Under the pieces are notes generated by a model that saw only the letters and a list, made by a program, of their open reading frames with translations, was not told the origin of the DNA and searched no databases. DNA of 59,656 bases from Frateuria flava. Its GTDB lineage: Bacteria; Pseudomonadota; Gammaproteobacteria; Xanthomonadales; Rhodanobacteraceae. Within the stretch, counting starts at the first letter, position 1. Each line of letters begins with the position of its first letter. The stretch spans positions 1 to 59,656 of the forward strand of contig NZ_JAGJRS010000002.1 in NCBI RefSeq assembly GCF_017837635.1, read 5' to 3'. Both the position numbers and the translations under genes were made by a program. Shown piece by piece: positions 24,384 through 32,774 of this stretch.

Positions 24384-24833
24384 TCAGCTGCCTTCGCGGG
24401 GCACGATGGAAATCGTGCCGTCGTTTTCGATCGCGGCGTGCTTGACCTCGTCCAGCCGCTCCAGCCCCTGCTTTGAACGTGCCGCCGCGACGACTTCGGA
24501 CGGGTCCACGCGCGTGTTGTCGCCGGCTTCCTTGTCCCACGCGCCATTGCGCAGCACCAGTACCGGTAGCCCTTCGAGCCAGCGGCTGGCGGTCTTCGAG
24601 TGGTGCTTGATGACGGACAGGATGATGCTCAGCCCGACCAGCGTCATGATCAGCAGGAAGGCGTTGGTGATCGAATGATCGCTGTCGACCATGGCCTGCT
24701 GGGTGGTCTCCGAGATGATCAGCAGCAGGATCAGCTCGAACGGCGAGGTCTGCGCGAGCGTGCGCTAGCCGGCGATGCGGAAGATCAGGAACAGGAAGGT
24801 GTAGACGATAAAGCCGCGAATGACCGATTCCAT
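24384..24833 (-). pseudogene. DUF421-family membrane protein interrupted by an in-frame amber codon
   Basis: The frame begins ATG at 24833 and reads MESVIRGFIVYTFLFLIFRIAG, then TAG (24765-24767), then continues without shift as RTLAQTSPFELILLLIISE and on to a normal end (150 codons in total). The residue expected at the stop is Lys (RIAGKRTLAQ is typical of DUF421/YetF proteins), so one AAG-to-TAG change explains it. DUF421 proteins are inner-membrane proteins with a cytoplasmic domain (here GLPVLVLRNG...ISIVPREGS) linked to spore or stress functions. A remnant could start at the ATG at 24692, but it would lack the first two helices. The partner gene lies 9 bp upstream. Confidence 0.85.
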
Positions 24834-24842
24834 GGGCCGTCC

Positions 24843-25352
24843 TCAGGGAAGGATGAACTGGTCGATGACCAGGGGAGCGGCGCCGTCGGCAGTGACGTTG
24901 CCGCGCACGTGGCCGAACGTGGCCTGTTCGAACTGGAACTGGATGCGCGCGGGCGAGCCTTCGGCGGCTTCCATGGCGAAGACGTACTCGGTGTAGCCGG
25001 GGCCTGCGCGCACGTGTTCAGGCTCGGGGATGATCGACTGGAGCTCGACTTCGTCCAGGAGGGCATTGTCGAAGCGCAACCGGAACACGCCGTCGCGCGC
25101 CAGCGAGGGCGCGACCGTGAAGTGGTATTCGCTCGGCGCGCTGGCGCGCTGCAGGCGGTCGTAGGCAAGCGTGAGCTTGCCCGGCTCGCCGGCATTCGCC
25201 TGACTCAGCGGACCGTAACCGAGCAGTCCGAGCAGCCCCGCGGCGAGCAGGATCGCCATGACTGCCCAGCCGACGCGCTCGATGCGCCACTCGCGCCGGG
25301 AGTGGGTGCGATCCTGTTCGATCTGGAGGCCGTCGTCTCTCGTCTGCGCCAT
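24843..25352 (-). CDS. Unknown single-pass membrane protein, operon partner of the DUF421 gene
   Basis: This 169-residue protein has a charged N-terminus, one membrane helix (about 31-53, VGWAVMAILLAAGLLGLLGYGPL) and a periplasmic beta-rich domain (LTLAYDRLQRASAPSEYHF...FATFGHVRGNV...VIDQFILP). I recognise the arrangement of this type of protein just upstream of DUF421 genes but not a named family. Its stop is 9 bp before the DUF421 start, so they form one transcript. The start at 25352 begins the charged leader; the frame extends upstream without sense. Confidence 0.65.
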   Translation of the reverse strand: MAQTRDDGLQIEQDRTHSRREWRIERVGWAVMAILLAAGLLGLLGYGPLSQANAGEPGKLTLAYDRLQRASAPSEYHFTVAPSLARDGVFRLRFDNALLDEVELQSIIPEPEHVRAGPGYTEYVFAMEAAEGSPARIQFQFEQATFGHVRGNVTADGAAPLVIDQFILP

Positions 25353-25448
25353 GGGGTTGCCGTCAGTCCAACAAACCCGTGATACGACGCGTGCCGCCTG
25401 TTGGGCGTGAACAGCCTGTGGTGCAGGCACCCGGGCGCCTGACGGCAG

Positions 25449-25913
25449 CTAGAACGGTATGCGCAAGGCGGGCGTTGGCGGGCGCAGGACGAACTCCTGG
25501 TGCACGTGCGCATAGAGCGTACGCTGGCCGCCGAACGGAAGGCGCGCGATGGCGTCGGGGAAGGGCAGCCAGGCATGGTCGTCATGCTCGGCGTCCAGAC
25601 GCACGGCGGCATCGGTGTCGACGTAGGCGACGAACGCGGGCACCACCGCAATGCATTCCTCGCGCAAGTCGTAGTAGGTCTCGCACTGGTCGGCCGAGTA
25701 GAGCGCCGTCGGACGCAGGCCGGTCTCTTCGGCCAGCTCGCGCACGGCTGCCTGCCATGCTTTTTCGCCTGCTTCCAAATGCCCGGCGGCGTAGGTCCAC
25801 AGCCCGTGCAGGTGGGCTTTTGCGCGGTGCAGGAGCAGGGTGCGTGCGTGGTCGCCCTCGCCGCGAACGGGAATCACCGAAACGAGCGTGCAGCGCATGG
25901 GAATGCCGTGCAT
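25449..25913 (-). CDS. NUDIX hydrolase
   Basis: The 154-residue protein has an intact Nudix box at residues 44-66 (G44, E50, R58-E59, E62-E63, G65-L66), giving the Mg-binding catalytic helix. It hydrolyses a nucleoside diphosphate linked to another group; the substrate is not deducible. The ATG at 25913 follows ACGGAGAGAACCC. Starts at 25994 or 25898 are possible alternatives. Confidence 0.88.
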   Translation of the reverse strand: MHGIPMRCTLVSVIPVRGEGDHARTLLLHRAKAHLHGLWTYAAGHLEAGEKAWQAAVRELAEETGLRPTALYSADQCETYYDLREECIAVVPAFVAYVDTDAAVRLDAEHDDHAWLPFPDAIARLPFGGQRTLYAHVHQEFVLRPPTPALRIPF

Positions 25914-26033
25914 TGGGTTCTCTCCGTAGCGAAAGCGAAAAAGATGCGGCCGAGTCGCGTGCAATAGCCGTGCTTGCTTGGGGTTCATCGGCACAACCTC
26001 ATGATTCGATGACAGTTTGGCCAGAAAACCCGC

Positions 26034-27476
26034 ATGCAGTCATTCCCCAGCGCGCGCTCGGCCGCCAGCCGGTCTTCCGCGTGTGCATCAAACGACCTGC
26101 GCGACTCGCGCACGCGCCATGGCCCCGGCTACTTCAGCGCCCCCGAACCGACCGGCAACGCCTCCGGCCGGTGGGGCGTGCGGCGGGTCGGCGCGCATCT
26201 GTGCCGGACCTGGCGCAGGGTCGGGCTCTTGCTGGTCGCTGCCGGCTCGGTCGGCCTGGCCGGCCTGACCGCGGCCAACGTGCTGCCCGAGGGACCGGGG
26301 CTGGCGCAGGCGCCGGCGCACGTCGCGCCGGTCGACAGCGCGGCGTTCCGGCAACAGGCCGAAGCCCTGCTCGGTAGCCCCATCACGCAGGGCAACGCGG
26401 CGGTGGACCTGCAGAACGGCGATGTCTACTTCCCGGCGATGCTGGCCGACATCCGCTCGGCGCGGAAAAGCATCGAGCTGGAGAGTTACATCCTGCGCCG
26501 GGGCCACATCGCGGACGTCTTCGTCGACGCACTGTCCGAGCGCGCACGCGCGGGTGTGAAGGTGCGCGTGGTGATCGACTGGATGGGCTCGCGCGGCAAC
26601 GTCGCCGATGCCGAGCGGCTGCGCGACGCGGGCGTCGATTTCCACTTCTACCGGCCGGTCCGGCTGGGCCAGCTGGCGAGCCTCAACAAGCGGACCCATC
26701 GCAAGCTGATGGTGGTCGACGACCGCGTGGCCTGGACCGGCGGCATGGGCATCGACGACGCCTGGCTGGGCAATGCCCGCAACGGCCGGCAGAAGCGCGA
26801 CATGATGTTCCGCCTGCAGGGCCCGGCCGTGGCGCAGATGCGTGGCGTGTTCGAGGAACACTGGCTGGCCACGGGCGGCCAGCGTCTGCCGCCGCCTGAA
26901 GCGTCGCCCTCCGTGGCGCCGGGCTCGCTGCCGGTGCAGGTGATCGCCAGCACCGACCGCGTGGGTAAGTACAACTCGCAGCGGATGTTCCTGCTGGCGA
27001 TTGCCGGGGCACGGCGCTCGATCGACCTGGAGGCGTCCTACTTCGTGCCGGACGCGGCGGTCCGCCAGGCGCTGCTCGATGCGCTGGCACGCGGGGTGCG
27101 CGTGCGCATCATCGTGGAAGGCGACCATGTCGACGGCCACATGGTCGGCGATGCCTCGCGCACCTATTGGGCCGACTTCCTCGCTGCGGGTGCACAGATC
27201 GCGCGCTACGCGCCGTCGCTGTTCCACAACAAACTGATGGTGGTGGACGACTACCTGACCCTTGCCGGCTCGGCCAACTTCGACAGCCGCTCGTTCCACC
27301 TCAACGACGAAGCCAACATCGCGATCTACGACGGCGCCTTCGCGCGGCGGATGGTGGATGTGTTCGATCGCGACCTGGGCGTGTCGACGCCGGTGACGAT
27401 CGCCAAGTTGCAACAGCGGCCGTGGACCCAACAGGTCACCGACCGCTTCTGGGCCGAATTCGCCTCTCAGTTGTAA
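26034..27476 (+). CDS. Phospholipase-D-family protein, cardiolipin-synthase-like
   Basis: The 480-residue product has a long positively charged N-terminus, one membrane helix (about residues 64-83) and two PLD catalytic motifs, H222-R-K224-L-M-V-V-D229 and H398-N-K400-L-M-V-V-D405, each followed by the expected G(G/S) segment. This is the bacterial cardiolipin synthase arrangement, joining two phosphatidylglycerols or using phosphatidylethanolamine. Canonical ClsA has two N-terminal helices; here only one is clear, so it is closer to ClsB/ClsC-like enzymes. The start is uncertain: the ATG at 26034 lacks a strong ribosome site. Confidence 0.85.
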   Translation: MQSFPSARSAASRSSACASNDLRDSRTRHGPGYFSAPEPTGNASGRWGVRRVGAHLCRTWRRVGLLLVAAGSVGLAGLTAANVLPEGPGLAQAPAHVAPVDSAAFRQQAEALLGSPITQGNAAVDLQNGDVYFPAMLADIRSARKSIELESYILRRGHIADVFVDALSERARAGVKVRVVIDWMGSRGNVADAERLRDAGVDFHFYRPVRLGQLASLNKRTHRKLMVVDDRVAWTGGMGIDDAWLGNARNGRQKRDMMFRLQGPAVAQMRGVFEEHWLATGGQRLPPPEASPSVAPGSLPVQVIASTDRVGKYNSQRMFLLAIAGARRSIDLEASYFVPDAAVRQALLDALARGVRVRIIVEGDHVDGHMVGDASRTYWADFLAAGAQIARYAPSLFHNKLMVVDDYLTLAGSANFDSRSFHLNDEANIAIYDGAFARRMVDVFDRDLGVSTPVTIAKLQQRPWTQQVTDRFWAEFASQL

Positions 27477-27538
27477 CGGCGCCCGTCCGTGCTGCATGCC
27501 GTGGCGGGCTGAAGCCCACCCTGCGACGATCCCGCGCC

Positions 27539-28093
27539 TCAGCGGATCGGCGCCATCAGGTGCCGGTAGGGCGTGTCGGCCCACATCACGTAGGGCGCGT
27601 CCGTTCTGGGATCGGCGGCTTTCGGGTACTGGTCGTAGAAGGCCGGGTCGGCGCCGACCACCATCACGTGCGGGCCGGTCTTGATCCAGTGGTTGCCCTG
27701 CGGCTTGCTCGCGTAGGGGTCGGTGTTGCTGGCGTCGGTGCCGCCTTCGAGCATGTACATCAGGCCGACCTTGCCGGCCGGCGGCGCGGCGTGGGTCAGC
27801 CAGGCCTGCACCCAGCCCATCGCGGCCTTGTCCGCGCACATCGGGTCCGGCCCGGGCGTGGCGGGCGCATCGGGAATGCAGGTGAAGCCGTTGCTGCCCT
27901 GGCGCAGGGTGCGCATGGAACCATCCGGCTGCATCGCCATGATGGTGGCGTGGCGCCCTACGCCGGCGGGCGCCGCGCGCATGGCGCTGGCGATGAGCTG
28001 GGCATCGGACGGTTGCTTGGGATTGTCGGCCTGCGCCATAGGCAGGACGAACAGGGTCGCGACAAGAACAAGTGGAGCGATCGAGGCAGGCAT
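27539..28093 (-). CDS. Exported hypothetical protein
   Basis: This 184-residue protein has a clear signal peptide (MPASIAPLVLVATLFVLPMAQA). The mature part has ATIMAMQPDGSMRTLRQGSNGFTCIPD and a C-terminal MVVGADPAFYDQYP...YVMWADTPYRHLMAPI. I recognise it as a conserved uncharacterised secreted protein of proteobacteria. Two cysteines (in FTCIPD and DPMCAD) could form a disulfide. No function can be assigned. Confidence 0.7.
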   Translation of the reverse strand: MPASIAPLVLVATLFVLPMAQADNPKQPSDAQLIASAMRAAPAGVGRHATIMAMQPDGSMRTLRQGSNGFTCIPDAPATPGPDPMCADKAAMGWVQAWLTHAAPPAGKVGLMYMLEGGTDASNTDPYASKPQGNHWIKTGPHVMVVGADPAFYDQYPKAADPRTDAPYVMWADTPYRHLMAPIR

Positions 28094-28183
28094 GAGAGGC
28101 CTCCCGCAGGTGACAGCGCGGCCAGCCCGGGTTTCCCGGCGGCATCCTGTGCCCGCGCGTGTTACCGGCCGATCAAGCGCGCG

Positions 28184-28630
28184 TCACTGGCGCGGTGGCG
28201 TCTTGCGGCGAGGCGATGCCTTGGTCGGATGGCGCACCTGGTTCGCCGTGGCGACGCGCAGCAGGCGCTGGAACCTGGGGCATTCGAGATGGCTCGGCGC
28301 GGGGCAGGTCGACGCATGGCGAAGGCCCTCGCGCACCGCGGCCAGCCGGCGGATCGTCCGGTCCAGTTCGTCGGCCTTGGCCGCGAGCTGCTCGCGGTCG
28401 ATGCGCGGCTTGCCCCCGGACTTGAACAGCCCGGCCAGGTCGTCCAGCGCAAAGCCGGCGCTGCGCCCCAACGTGACCAGCGCCAGCCGCTCCAGCACGT
28501 CGGGCCCGAACATCCGCCGCAGGCCGTGGCGGCCGACCGAGGTGATCAGCCCCTTTGCTTCGTAGAAGCGCAACGTGGAAGGCGGCAGGCCGGTGCGCCG
28601 GGCGACCTCCGCGATATCGAGCCATTTCAT
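28184..28630 (-). CDS. MerR-family transcriptional regulator
   Basis: The 148-residue product has the MerR winged HTH (DIAEVARRTGLPPSTLRFYEAKGLI...GLRRMFGPDVLERLALV) and a dimerising coiled coil (REQLAAKADELDRTIRRLAAVREGL). The C-terminal portion has CPAP.HLECPRFQRLL, with two Cys that may sense a ligand or redox state. A basic tail follows. It is divergent from the DUF2938 gene, and a classical MerR-type promoter lies between them, so it probably controls that gene and itself. Confidence 0.9.
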   Translation of the reverse strand: MKWLDIAEVARRTGLPPSTLRFYEAKGLITSVGRHGLRRMFGPDVLERLALVTLGRSAGFALDDLAGLFKSGGKPRIDREQLAAKADELDRTIRRLAAVREGLRHASTCPAPSHLECPRFQRLLRVATANQVRHPTKASPRRKTPPRQ

Positions 28631-28632
28631 GC

Positions 28633-28663
28633 TTGACCTCAAGTGGACTTGAATTCGTAGGCT
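28633..28663 (+). promoter_or_regulatory. MerR-type promoter with 19-bp spacer and operator
   Basis: A -35 like element TTGACC (28633-28638) and a -10 like element TAGGCT (28658-28663) are separated by 19 bp, the over-long spacing that MerR regulators correct by DNA distortion. Within the spacer is a perfect palindrome, TCAAGT-gg-ACTTGA (28639-28652). The promoter reads toward the DUF2938 gene and begins 2 bp from the merR start. Confidence 0.8.
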
Positions 28664-28692
28664 CCCCCCATCGCGATCGGGAGACAAGCCTT

Positions 28693-28746
28693 ATGACGAC
28701 GCAACACCAGACGACGCAACACCTGTCGGAGCACGACCATGGCTGA
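28693..28746 (+). CDS. Possible His-rich leader peptide
   Basis: A 17-codon ORF, MTTQHQTTQHLSEHDHG, starts behind GGGAGACAAGCCTT and ends at 28746, overlapping the DUF2938 start (28739). It is in the mRNA expected from the MerR-type promoter. It contains four His and four Gln with a repeated TTQH motif. It may only couple translation; it could also be a real regulatory leader or metal-binding peptide. Low confidence. Confidence 0.3.
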   Translation: MTTQHQTTQHLSEHDHG

Positions 28747-29248
28747 GCTTGCGCACTTCCTTTTCCACGCTGCCGTGGTCGGCATGGGCGCCACGCTGGT
28801 CATGGATGCCTGGTGGCTGTGCCAGAAGCACCTGTTCGGCGTGCCGGTGCTGGACTATGCGATGGTCGGTCGCTGGCTCGGTCATCTGGTCCGCGGACGC
28901 CTGCGCCATGACGCGATCAAGGACGCACCACGCGTGGCCGGCGAGCGTGCGATCGGCTGGATGGCGCATTACGCGATCGGCGTCGGCATCGCCGCCATGC
29001 TGCTCGCGGTGGCCGGCGTGGAGTGGGCGCATGCGCCGTCACCCGGTCCCGCCCTGGCAATGGGACTGGTCAGCGTGCTGGCGCCGTTCCTGGTGCTGCA
29101 GCCGGCGCTCGGCGCGGGCATCGCCGCGTCGCGGACGCCGCGCCCGGGCGTGGCACGGCGGCGCAGCCTGGTTACCCATTTGGTGTTTGGTCTGGGCCTT
29201 TATCTGGCCGGCGAGGGCTGGATGCTGCTGTTCCGCTTGGCGGGCTAG
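28739..29248 (+). CDS. DUF2938 membrane protein
   Basis: The 169-residue protein has four membrane helices (about 6-27, 72-95, 98-120 and 140-163) and the family segment MDAWWLCQKHLFGVPVLDYAMVGRWLGHL. It is regulated, by inference, by the divergent MerR protein. The family has no known function; a role in transport or resistance of a small compound sensed by MerR is plausible. The ATG at 28739 has GTCGGAG upstream. Confidence 0.8.
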   Translation: MAELAHFLFHAAVVGMGATLVMDAWWLCQKHLFGVPVLDYAMVGRWLGHLVRGRLRHDAIKDAPRVAGERAIGWMAHYAIGVGIAAMLLAVAGVEWAHAPSPGPALAMGLVSVLAPFLVLQPALGAGIAASRTPRPGVARRRSLVTHLVFGLGLYLAGEGWMLLFRLAG

Positions 29249-29309
29249 GCAGGATTTCAGGGGCCCACCGGGCCTCGCGGCGCATCGCGTCCGCTGCCAT
29301 GCTGGGCGA

Positions 29310-30158
29310 ATGACGACCGACCGTATCCATGACCGGCTCGACGATCTGGCCTGCGATGCCTCGCTTGAGTCCGCGGATCGCTGGCGCTGGCGCGCCGATG
29401 TCCTGGACTGGCTCGACAGCCTCTCGCCCGTGCTCGCAGGTGGCGTCGCCGATCGCGCGCAGGCGCTGCGCACGCGACTGGAACGGGCCGACGCGGCGCT
29501 GTACGGGCGCCTGCGTGCGGCGATCCGCCGTGGGCTCGGGCCCGGGCTCTTCGGGCGCTGGCAGCAGCAACGCCGGGACCCCATCGAGGGCGAGGGCTAC
29601 GACGCACTCGACGAACTGCTGGCCGGCGTCCTGCGGCTGGCGGACCCGGGCGCCGGATCGCGCCCGCTGGAACCGGAGATGGTGTTCTATCAGCCGACCC
29701 CCGCGCGCCACGTGCTGGACATGCTCGCGCGCAGCCGCCTCGGCCCGCGCGACGTTCTGGTCGACCTTGGTTCCGGGCTCGGACACGTGCCGATGCTGGC
29801 GTCGATCTGCACCGGTGCCCGCACCGTGGGGGTGGAGTGGCAACCTTCGCATGTCCAGGTCGCCCGGCATGCGGCGCGCGCGCTGGGACTGCACGATGTC
29901 GAGTTCCGCGCGCAGGACGCGCGCGATGCGGACCTCGCCCTCGGCACCGTGTTTTTTCTCTACACCCCGTTCGTGGGCTCGGTGCTTCGCACCATGCTCG
30001 AGGCGCTGCGTGAGGAAGGCAGGCGACGTCCGATCCAGGTGTGTACCTTCGGCCCCTGCACGGGCGTCATCGCCGGTGAGGCCTGGCTGCGCACGGACGA
30101 GCCGACGAGGGCAGACCGGGTCGCCGTCTTCCAGGTCGCCAGGCCCAGCAACCATTAA
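29310..30158 (+). CDS. Class I SAM-dependent methyltransferase-like protein
   Basis: The 282-residue protein has a helical N-terminal half (residues 1-130) and a Rossmann-type C-terminal half with motif I VDLGSGLGHVPMLA near residue 148, then TVGVEWQPSHVQVA and DVEFRAQDARD. The motif and preceding FYQPTPARHVLDML resemble DOT1-like or small-molecule methyltransferases. The substrate is unknown. The ATG at 29310 has weak support, but conservation (MTTDRIHDRLDDLAC) begins there. Confidence 0.8.
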   Translation: MTTDRIHDRLDDLACDASLESADRWRWRADVLDWLDSLSPVLAGGVADRAQALRTRLERADAALYGRLRAAIRRGLGPGLFGRWQQQRRDPIEGEGYDALDELLAGVLRLADPGAGSRPLEPEMVFYQPTPARHVLDMLARSRLGPRDVLVDLGSGLGHVPMLASICTGARTVGVEWQPSHVQVARHAARALGLHDVEFRAQDARDADLALGTVFFLYTPFVGSVLRTMLEALREEGRRRPIQVCTFGPCTGVIAGEAWLRTDEPTRADRVAVFQVARPSNH

Positions 30159-30191
30159 GCTGCAAGGATCTTGGCCACCACGGAGCACGCG

Positions 30192-30644
30192 ATGAAACTG
30201 TCACGCTGGGTCGTCCTGTGCTCGTTGATCCTCGCCGTGCCCGCGATGGCCGCGACCGACGATGCCGCCGCCATCCGCCAGGTGCTGGCCGACCAGCAGG
30301 CGGCGTGGAACCGCGGCGACGTGGAAGCCTTCATGCAAGGCTACAAGGACGCCCCCGACACCACCTTCGTGGGCAGCACGATGCGCAAGGGTTACCAGGC
30401 AATCCTGGCGAGCTACCGCAAGCACTACGCGAACAAGGCGCAGATGGGCCGGCTCACATTCTCGGATGTGGATGTGCGGCTTCTGCCCTGCGCGGAGGGC
30501 GACGTGCGCCACGCCGTGGTCACCGGGCGTTTCCACCTCGACCGCAGGGCGCATGGCGAGGTCGCGCAGGACGATGGCGTCTATTCGCTGCTGTGGGAGA
30601 AGACCGCCGCGGGCTGGAAGATCATCCTCGACCATTCCAGCTAG
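30192..30644 (+). CDS. Exported SnoaL/DUF4440-like protein
   Basis: The 150-residue product has a signal peptide (MKLSRWVVLCSLILAVPAMA) and an NTF2-like domain of the DUF4440 type: AAIRQVLADQQAAWNRGDVEAFMQGY, STMRKGYQAILASYRKHY, and a C-terminal GVYSLLWEKTAAGWKIILDHSS. Such proteins bind small ligands or act as isomerases; no catalytic residues can be named. It is periplasmic by inference. The GH18 gene follows after 64 bp and may share its transcript. Confidence 0.82.
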   Translation: MKLSRWVVLCSLILAVPAMAATDDAAAIRQVLADQQAAWNRGDVEAFMQGYKDAPDTTFVGSTMRKGYQAILASYRKHYANKAQMGRLTFSDVDVRLLPCAEGDVRHAVVTGRFHLDRRAHGEVAQDDGVYSLLWEKTAAGWKIILDHSS

Positions 30645-30708
30645 GTTTCATGCGTTGGCCCACGACCTCGCCAGTGGCTTGTCCACGTTCTCCCGGAGAC
30701 CCGTATTC

Positions 30709-31812
30709 ATGTGCCTGCGCTCATCGAGGTTCGTCCCCATCGTGTTGGCCTGTGCGCTGGCGATATTGGCCGGCATGGCACAGGCGACCGGTTACCGCGT
30801 GGTCGGCTATGCCACCGACTGGAACGCCACGCAGGCGCGCACGCTCGAGCGCATCGATACGCTGATCTTCGCCTTCGCCCACGTCGAACACGGGCGCGTG
30901 GTGCTCGATGGCGACGCGCCCGAGCGCCTGCGGCGGTTGCTTGCGCTCAAGCGCATCAAGCCATCGCTCAAGGTGAACATCGCCGTGGGCGGCTGGGGCG
31001 CGGGCGGCTTCTCCGAGGCGGCCGCCACGGCCGAAGGTCGGCAGGCGTTCGCGCAGAGCGCGGCGGCACTGGTCGCAGCGCAGGGAGCCGACGGGCTGGA
31101 CGTGGACTGGGAGTACCCCGGCCATGGCGAATCAGGCATCGCATCCAGCCCTGACGACCGTGCCCACTTCACCCTGCTGCTGAAAGCGTTGCGCCAGGCG
31201 CTCGACCGCCAGGCGGGCAAGGGCCGGCATTACGCCCTCAGCATCGCGGTCGCGGACGGGCCGTTTGTCGATGGCATCGACATCGCCGCGGTCGCGCCCG
31301 TGGTCGACTGGTTCAACCTGATGACCTACGACTTCGTCAACCGGATGACGCCGACCACCGGCCATCACGCGGGGCTGTACCGCTCTCGCCTGGCGCCGGC
31401 CGACGCCCGTACGGCCGACGGTGCGGTGCGCCAGTTCCTCGCTGCCGGCGCGCCGCCGGAAAAGCTGCTGCTCGGTGTCGCCTTCTATGGGCGCAAGTTC
31501 GGCGACGTGCAAGCTGACCACGACGGGCTCTACCAGCCCTACGGCCACTACCAGGGCGAGCACCCGTGGCCGGAGCTCAAGCGCGATTTCATCGATCGCA
31601 ACGGTTTCGCGCGCCAGTGGGACGCGAAGGCCAGGGCGCCGTGGCTGTGGAATGCGCGCACGCGTGAGTTCATCACCTACGACGATCCACGGTCGATCGC
31701 CGCCAAGGCCGGTTACGTCAAGGCCGGACGGCTGGGCGGGATGATGTACTGGGAGCAGATGCACGATCCGGAAGGCGAACTGGTGGATGCCATCTGGCAG
31801 GGGCTGCACTGA
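30709..31812 (+). CDS. Glycoside hydrolase family 18 (chitinase-like), exported
   Basis: The 367-residue protein has a signal peptide of about 26 residues and a complete GH18 barrel. The catalytic motif D128-G-L-D131-V-D133-W-E135 has the acid/base Glu at 135. Other hallmarks are VNIAVGGWG near residue 88, FNLMTYDF near residue 205 and the terminal GRLGGMMYWEQMHD. It should hydrolyse beta-1,4-GlcNAc polymers by the substrate-assisted mechanism. No chitin-binding domain is attached. The ATG at 30709 follows CCCGGAGACCCG. Confidence 0.92.
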   Translation: MCLRSSRFVPIVLACALAILAGMAQATGYRVVGYATDWNATQARTLERIDTLIFAFAHVEHGRVVLDGDAPERLRRLLALKRIKPSLKVNIAVGGWGAGGFSEAAATAEGRQAFAQSAAALVAAQGADGLDVDWEYPGHGESGIASSPDDRAHFTLLLKALRQALDRQAGKGRHYALSIAVADGPFVDGIDIAAVAPVVDWFNLMTYDFVNRMTPTTGHHAGLYRSRLAPADARTADGAVRQFLAAGAPPEKLLLGVAFYGRKFGDVQADHDGLYQPYGHYQGEHPWPELKRDFIDRNGFARQWDAKARAPWLWNARTREFITYDDPRSIAAKAGYVKAGRLGGMMYWEQMHDPEGELVDAIWQGLH

Positions 31813-31989
31813 CGCCCAACCCGCACGGTTCCCGGCAGGCGCGCCCTCGGGCACGGCGAGATCTGACCGCGCGTGCGGCGGGTGCGGCGGATGGAGAGGC
31901 GCAGGGGGCTCCGTCGCTCATCGCCTCCCGCGCAGCGACTGGTGGCGATCGCCGGGTATCGGGTTCGTTCCAGGCGAGCCGCTGCCCTG

Positions 31990-32014
31990 CGGTCGCGCCC
32001 AAGGGCGCTCCTAC
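31990..32014. repeat. Half-copy of the CGCGCCC..GGGCGCTCCTAC repeat
   Basis: The motif GGTCGCGCCCAAGGGCGCTCCTAC matches the right arm of the repeats at 41381-41448 and 50961-51030. Here only one arm is seen. It lies in the 242-bp gap between the convergent GH18 and DUF3618 genes. Confidence 0.6.
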
Positions 32015-32054
32015 GGGAGGCAGCGGCTCTTTGGCGTGATCGCGTTGACCGGCC

Positions 32055-32774
32055 TCAGTGCCGCACGTTGTCCTTCGGCTCACCCATGTCGTGCATGACG
32101 TCGCGCGCCTTGTCGGCGCCGGTCTGCACGGCTTCCTTTGCCTTGTCGGCAAGCTGATCGCTGGCCTCGCCCATGAGCCGGTTCTCCGGTTCGGTCGTGG
32201 GCAGGGCCGCGCCAAGCAGCGCGCCGACGGCGATGCCGATGGCACCCAGCGCCAGCGGATTGTCGCGCAGCAGGGTGTTGTAGCCCTGCACGGCGCGGTC
32301 CTTCTGGTGCATCAGCGTTTCGCGCGCGTCATGGGCCGTGTCGGCCATGCGTGCGGTGGTGTCGGCCACGCGCGACCTGGCCTGGTTCCATGTGCTCGAC
32401 ACCGTCTCGGACACCTCGCTGCCCATCTCCCGCGCGCGGTCCATCACGCCGGTGCCGTCGTCGGCGCCCGTGGCCGCATAGGGGCTGCGCAGCGGCGCCG
32501 GCTCGTTGCGGCTGGCATACAGCCACACCAGTCCGACCGTGGTCAGCAGCGCGGGCACCGGGTTGGCCTTCACCGCATTGCCGATGTTCTGCGCGAACTC
32601 GCTGCCGGTGCCCTTGCCGAAGTGGACCATGCGATCGAACAGCTGGCCCGGCGAGAGTTTGTTCTCCAGCGCATCGACGATGTGGTTGATGTCCGCGCGC
32701 TGCTGGTCGATCTCGCGCTCCAGGCGGGCGGGATCCTTGTGCGATTCGGCATCGATCCGTTCTGCGGTGCTCAT
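32055..32774 (-). CDS. DUF3618 domain protein
   Basis: The 239-residue product has the DUF3618 signature near its start (DPARLEREIDQQRADINHIVDALENKLSPGQLFDRMV), a membrane helix (about 73-89, PVPALLTTVGLVWLYA), a long amphipathic middle, and a second hydrophobic segment (NPLALGAIGIAVGALLGAAL) near residue 187. It ends in a charged tail. It is the last of three genes joined by 4-bp overlaps with the YqjE-like and YqjD-like genes. The family is tied to envelope stress and ribosome/membrane association, but no mechanism is known. Confidence 0.82.
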   Translation of the reverse strand: MSTAERIDAESHKDPARLEREIDQQRADINHIVDALENKLSPGQLFDRMVHFGKGTGSEFAQNIGNAVKANPVPALLTTVGLVWLYASRNEPAPLRSPYAATGADDGTGVMDRAREMGSEVSETVSSTWNQARSRVADTTARMADTAHDARETLMHQKDRAVQGYNTLLRDNPLALGAIGIAVGALLGAALPTTEPENRLMGEASDQLADKAKEAVQTGADKARDVMHDMGEPKDNVRH

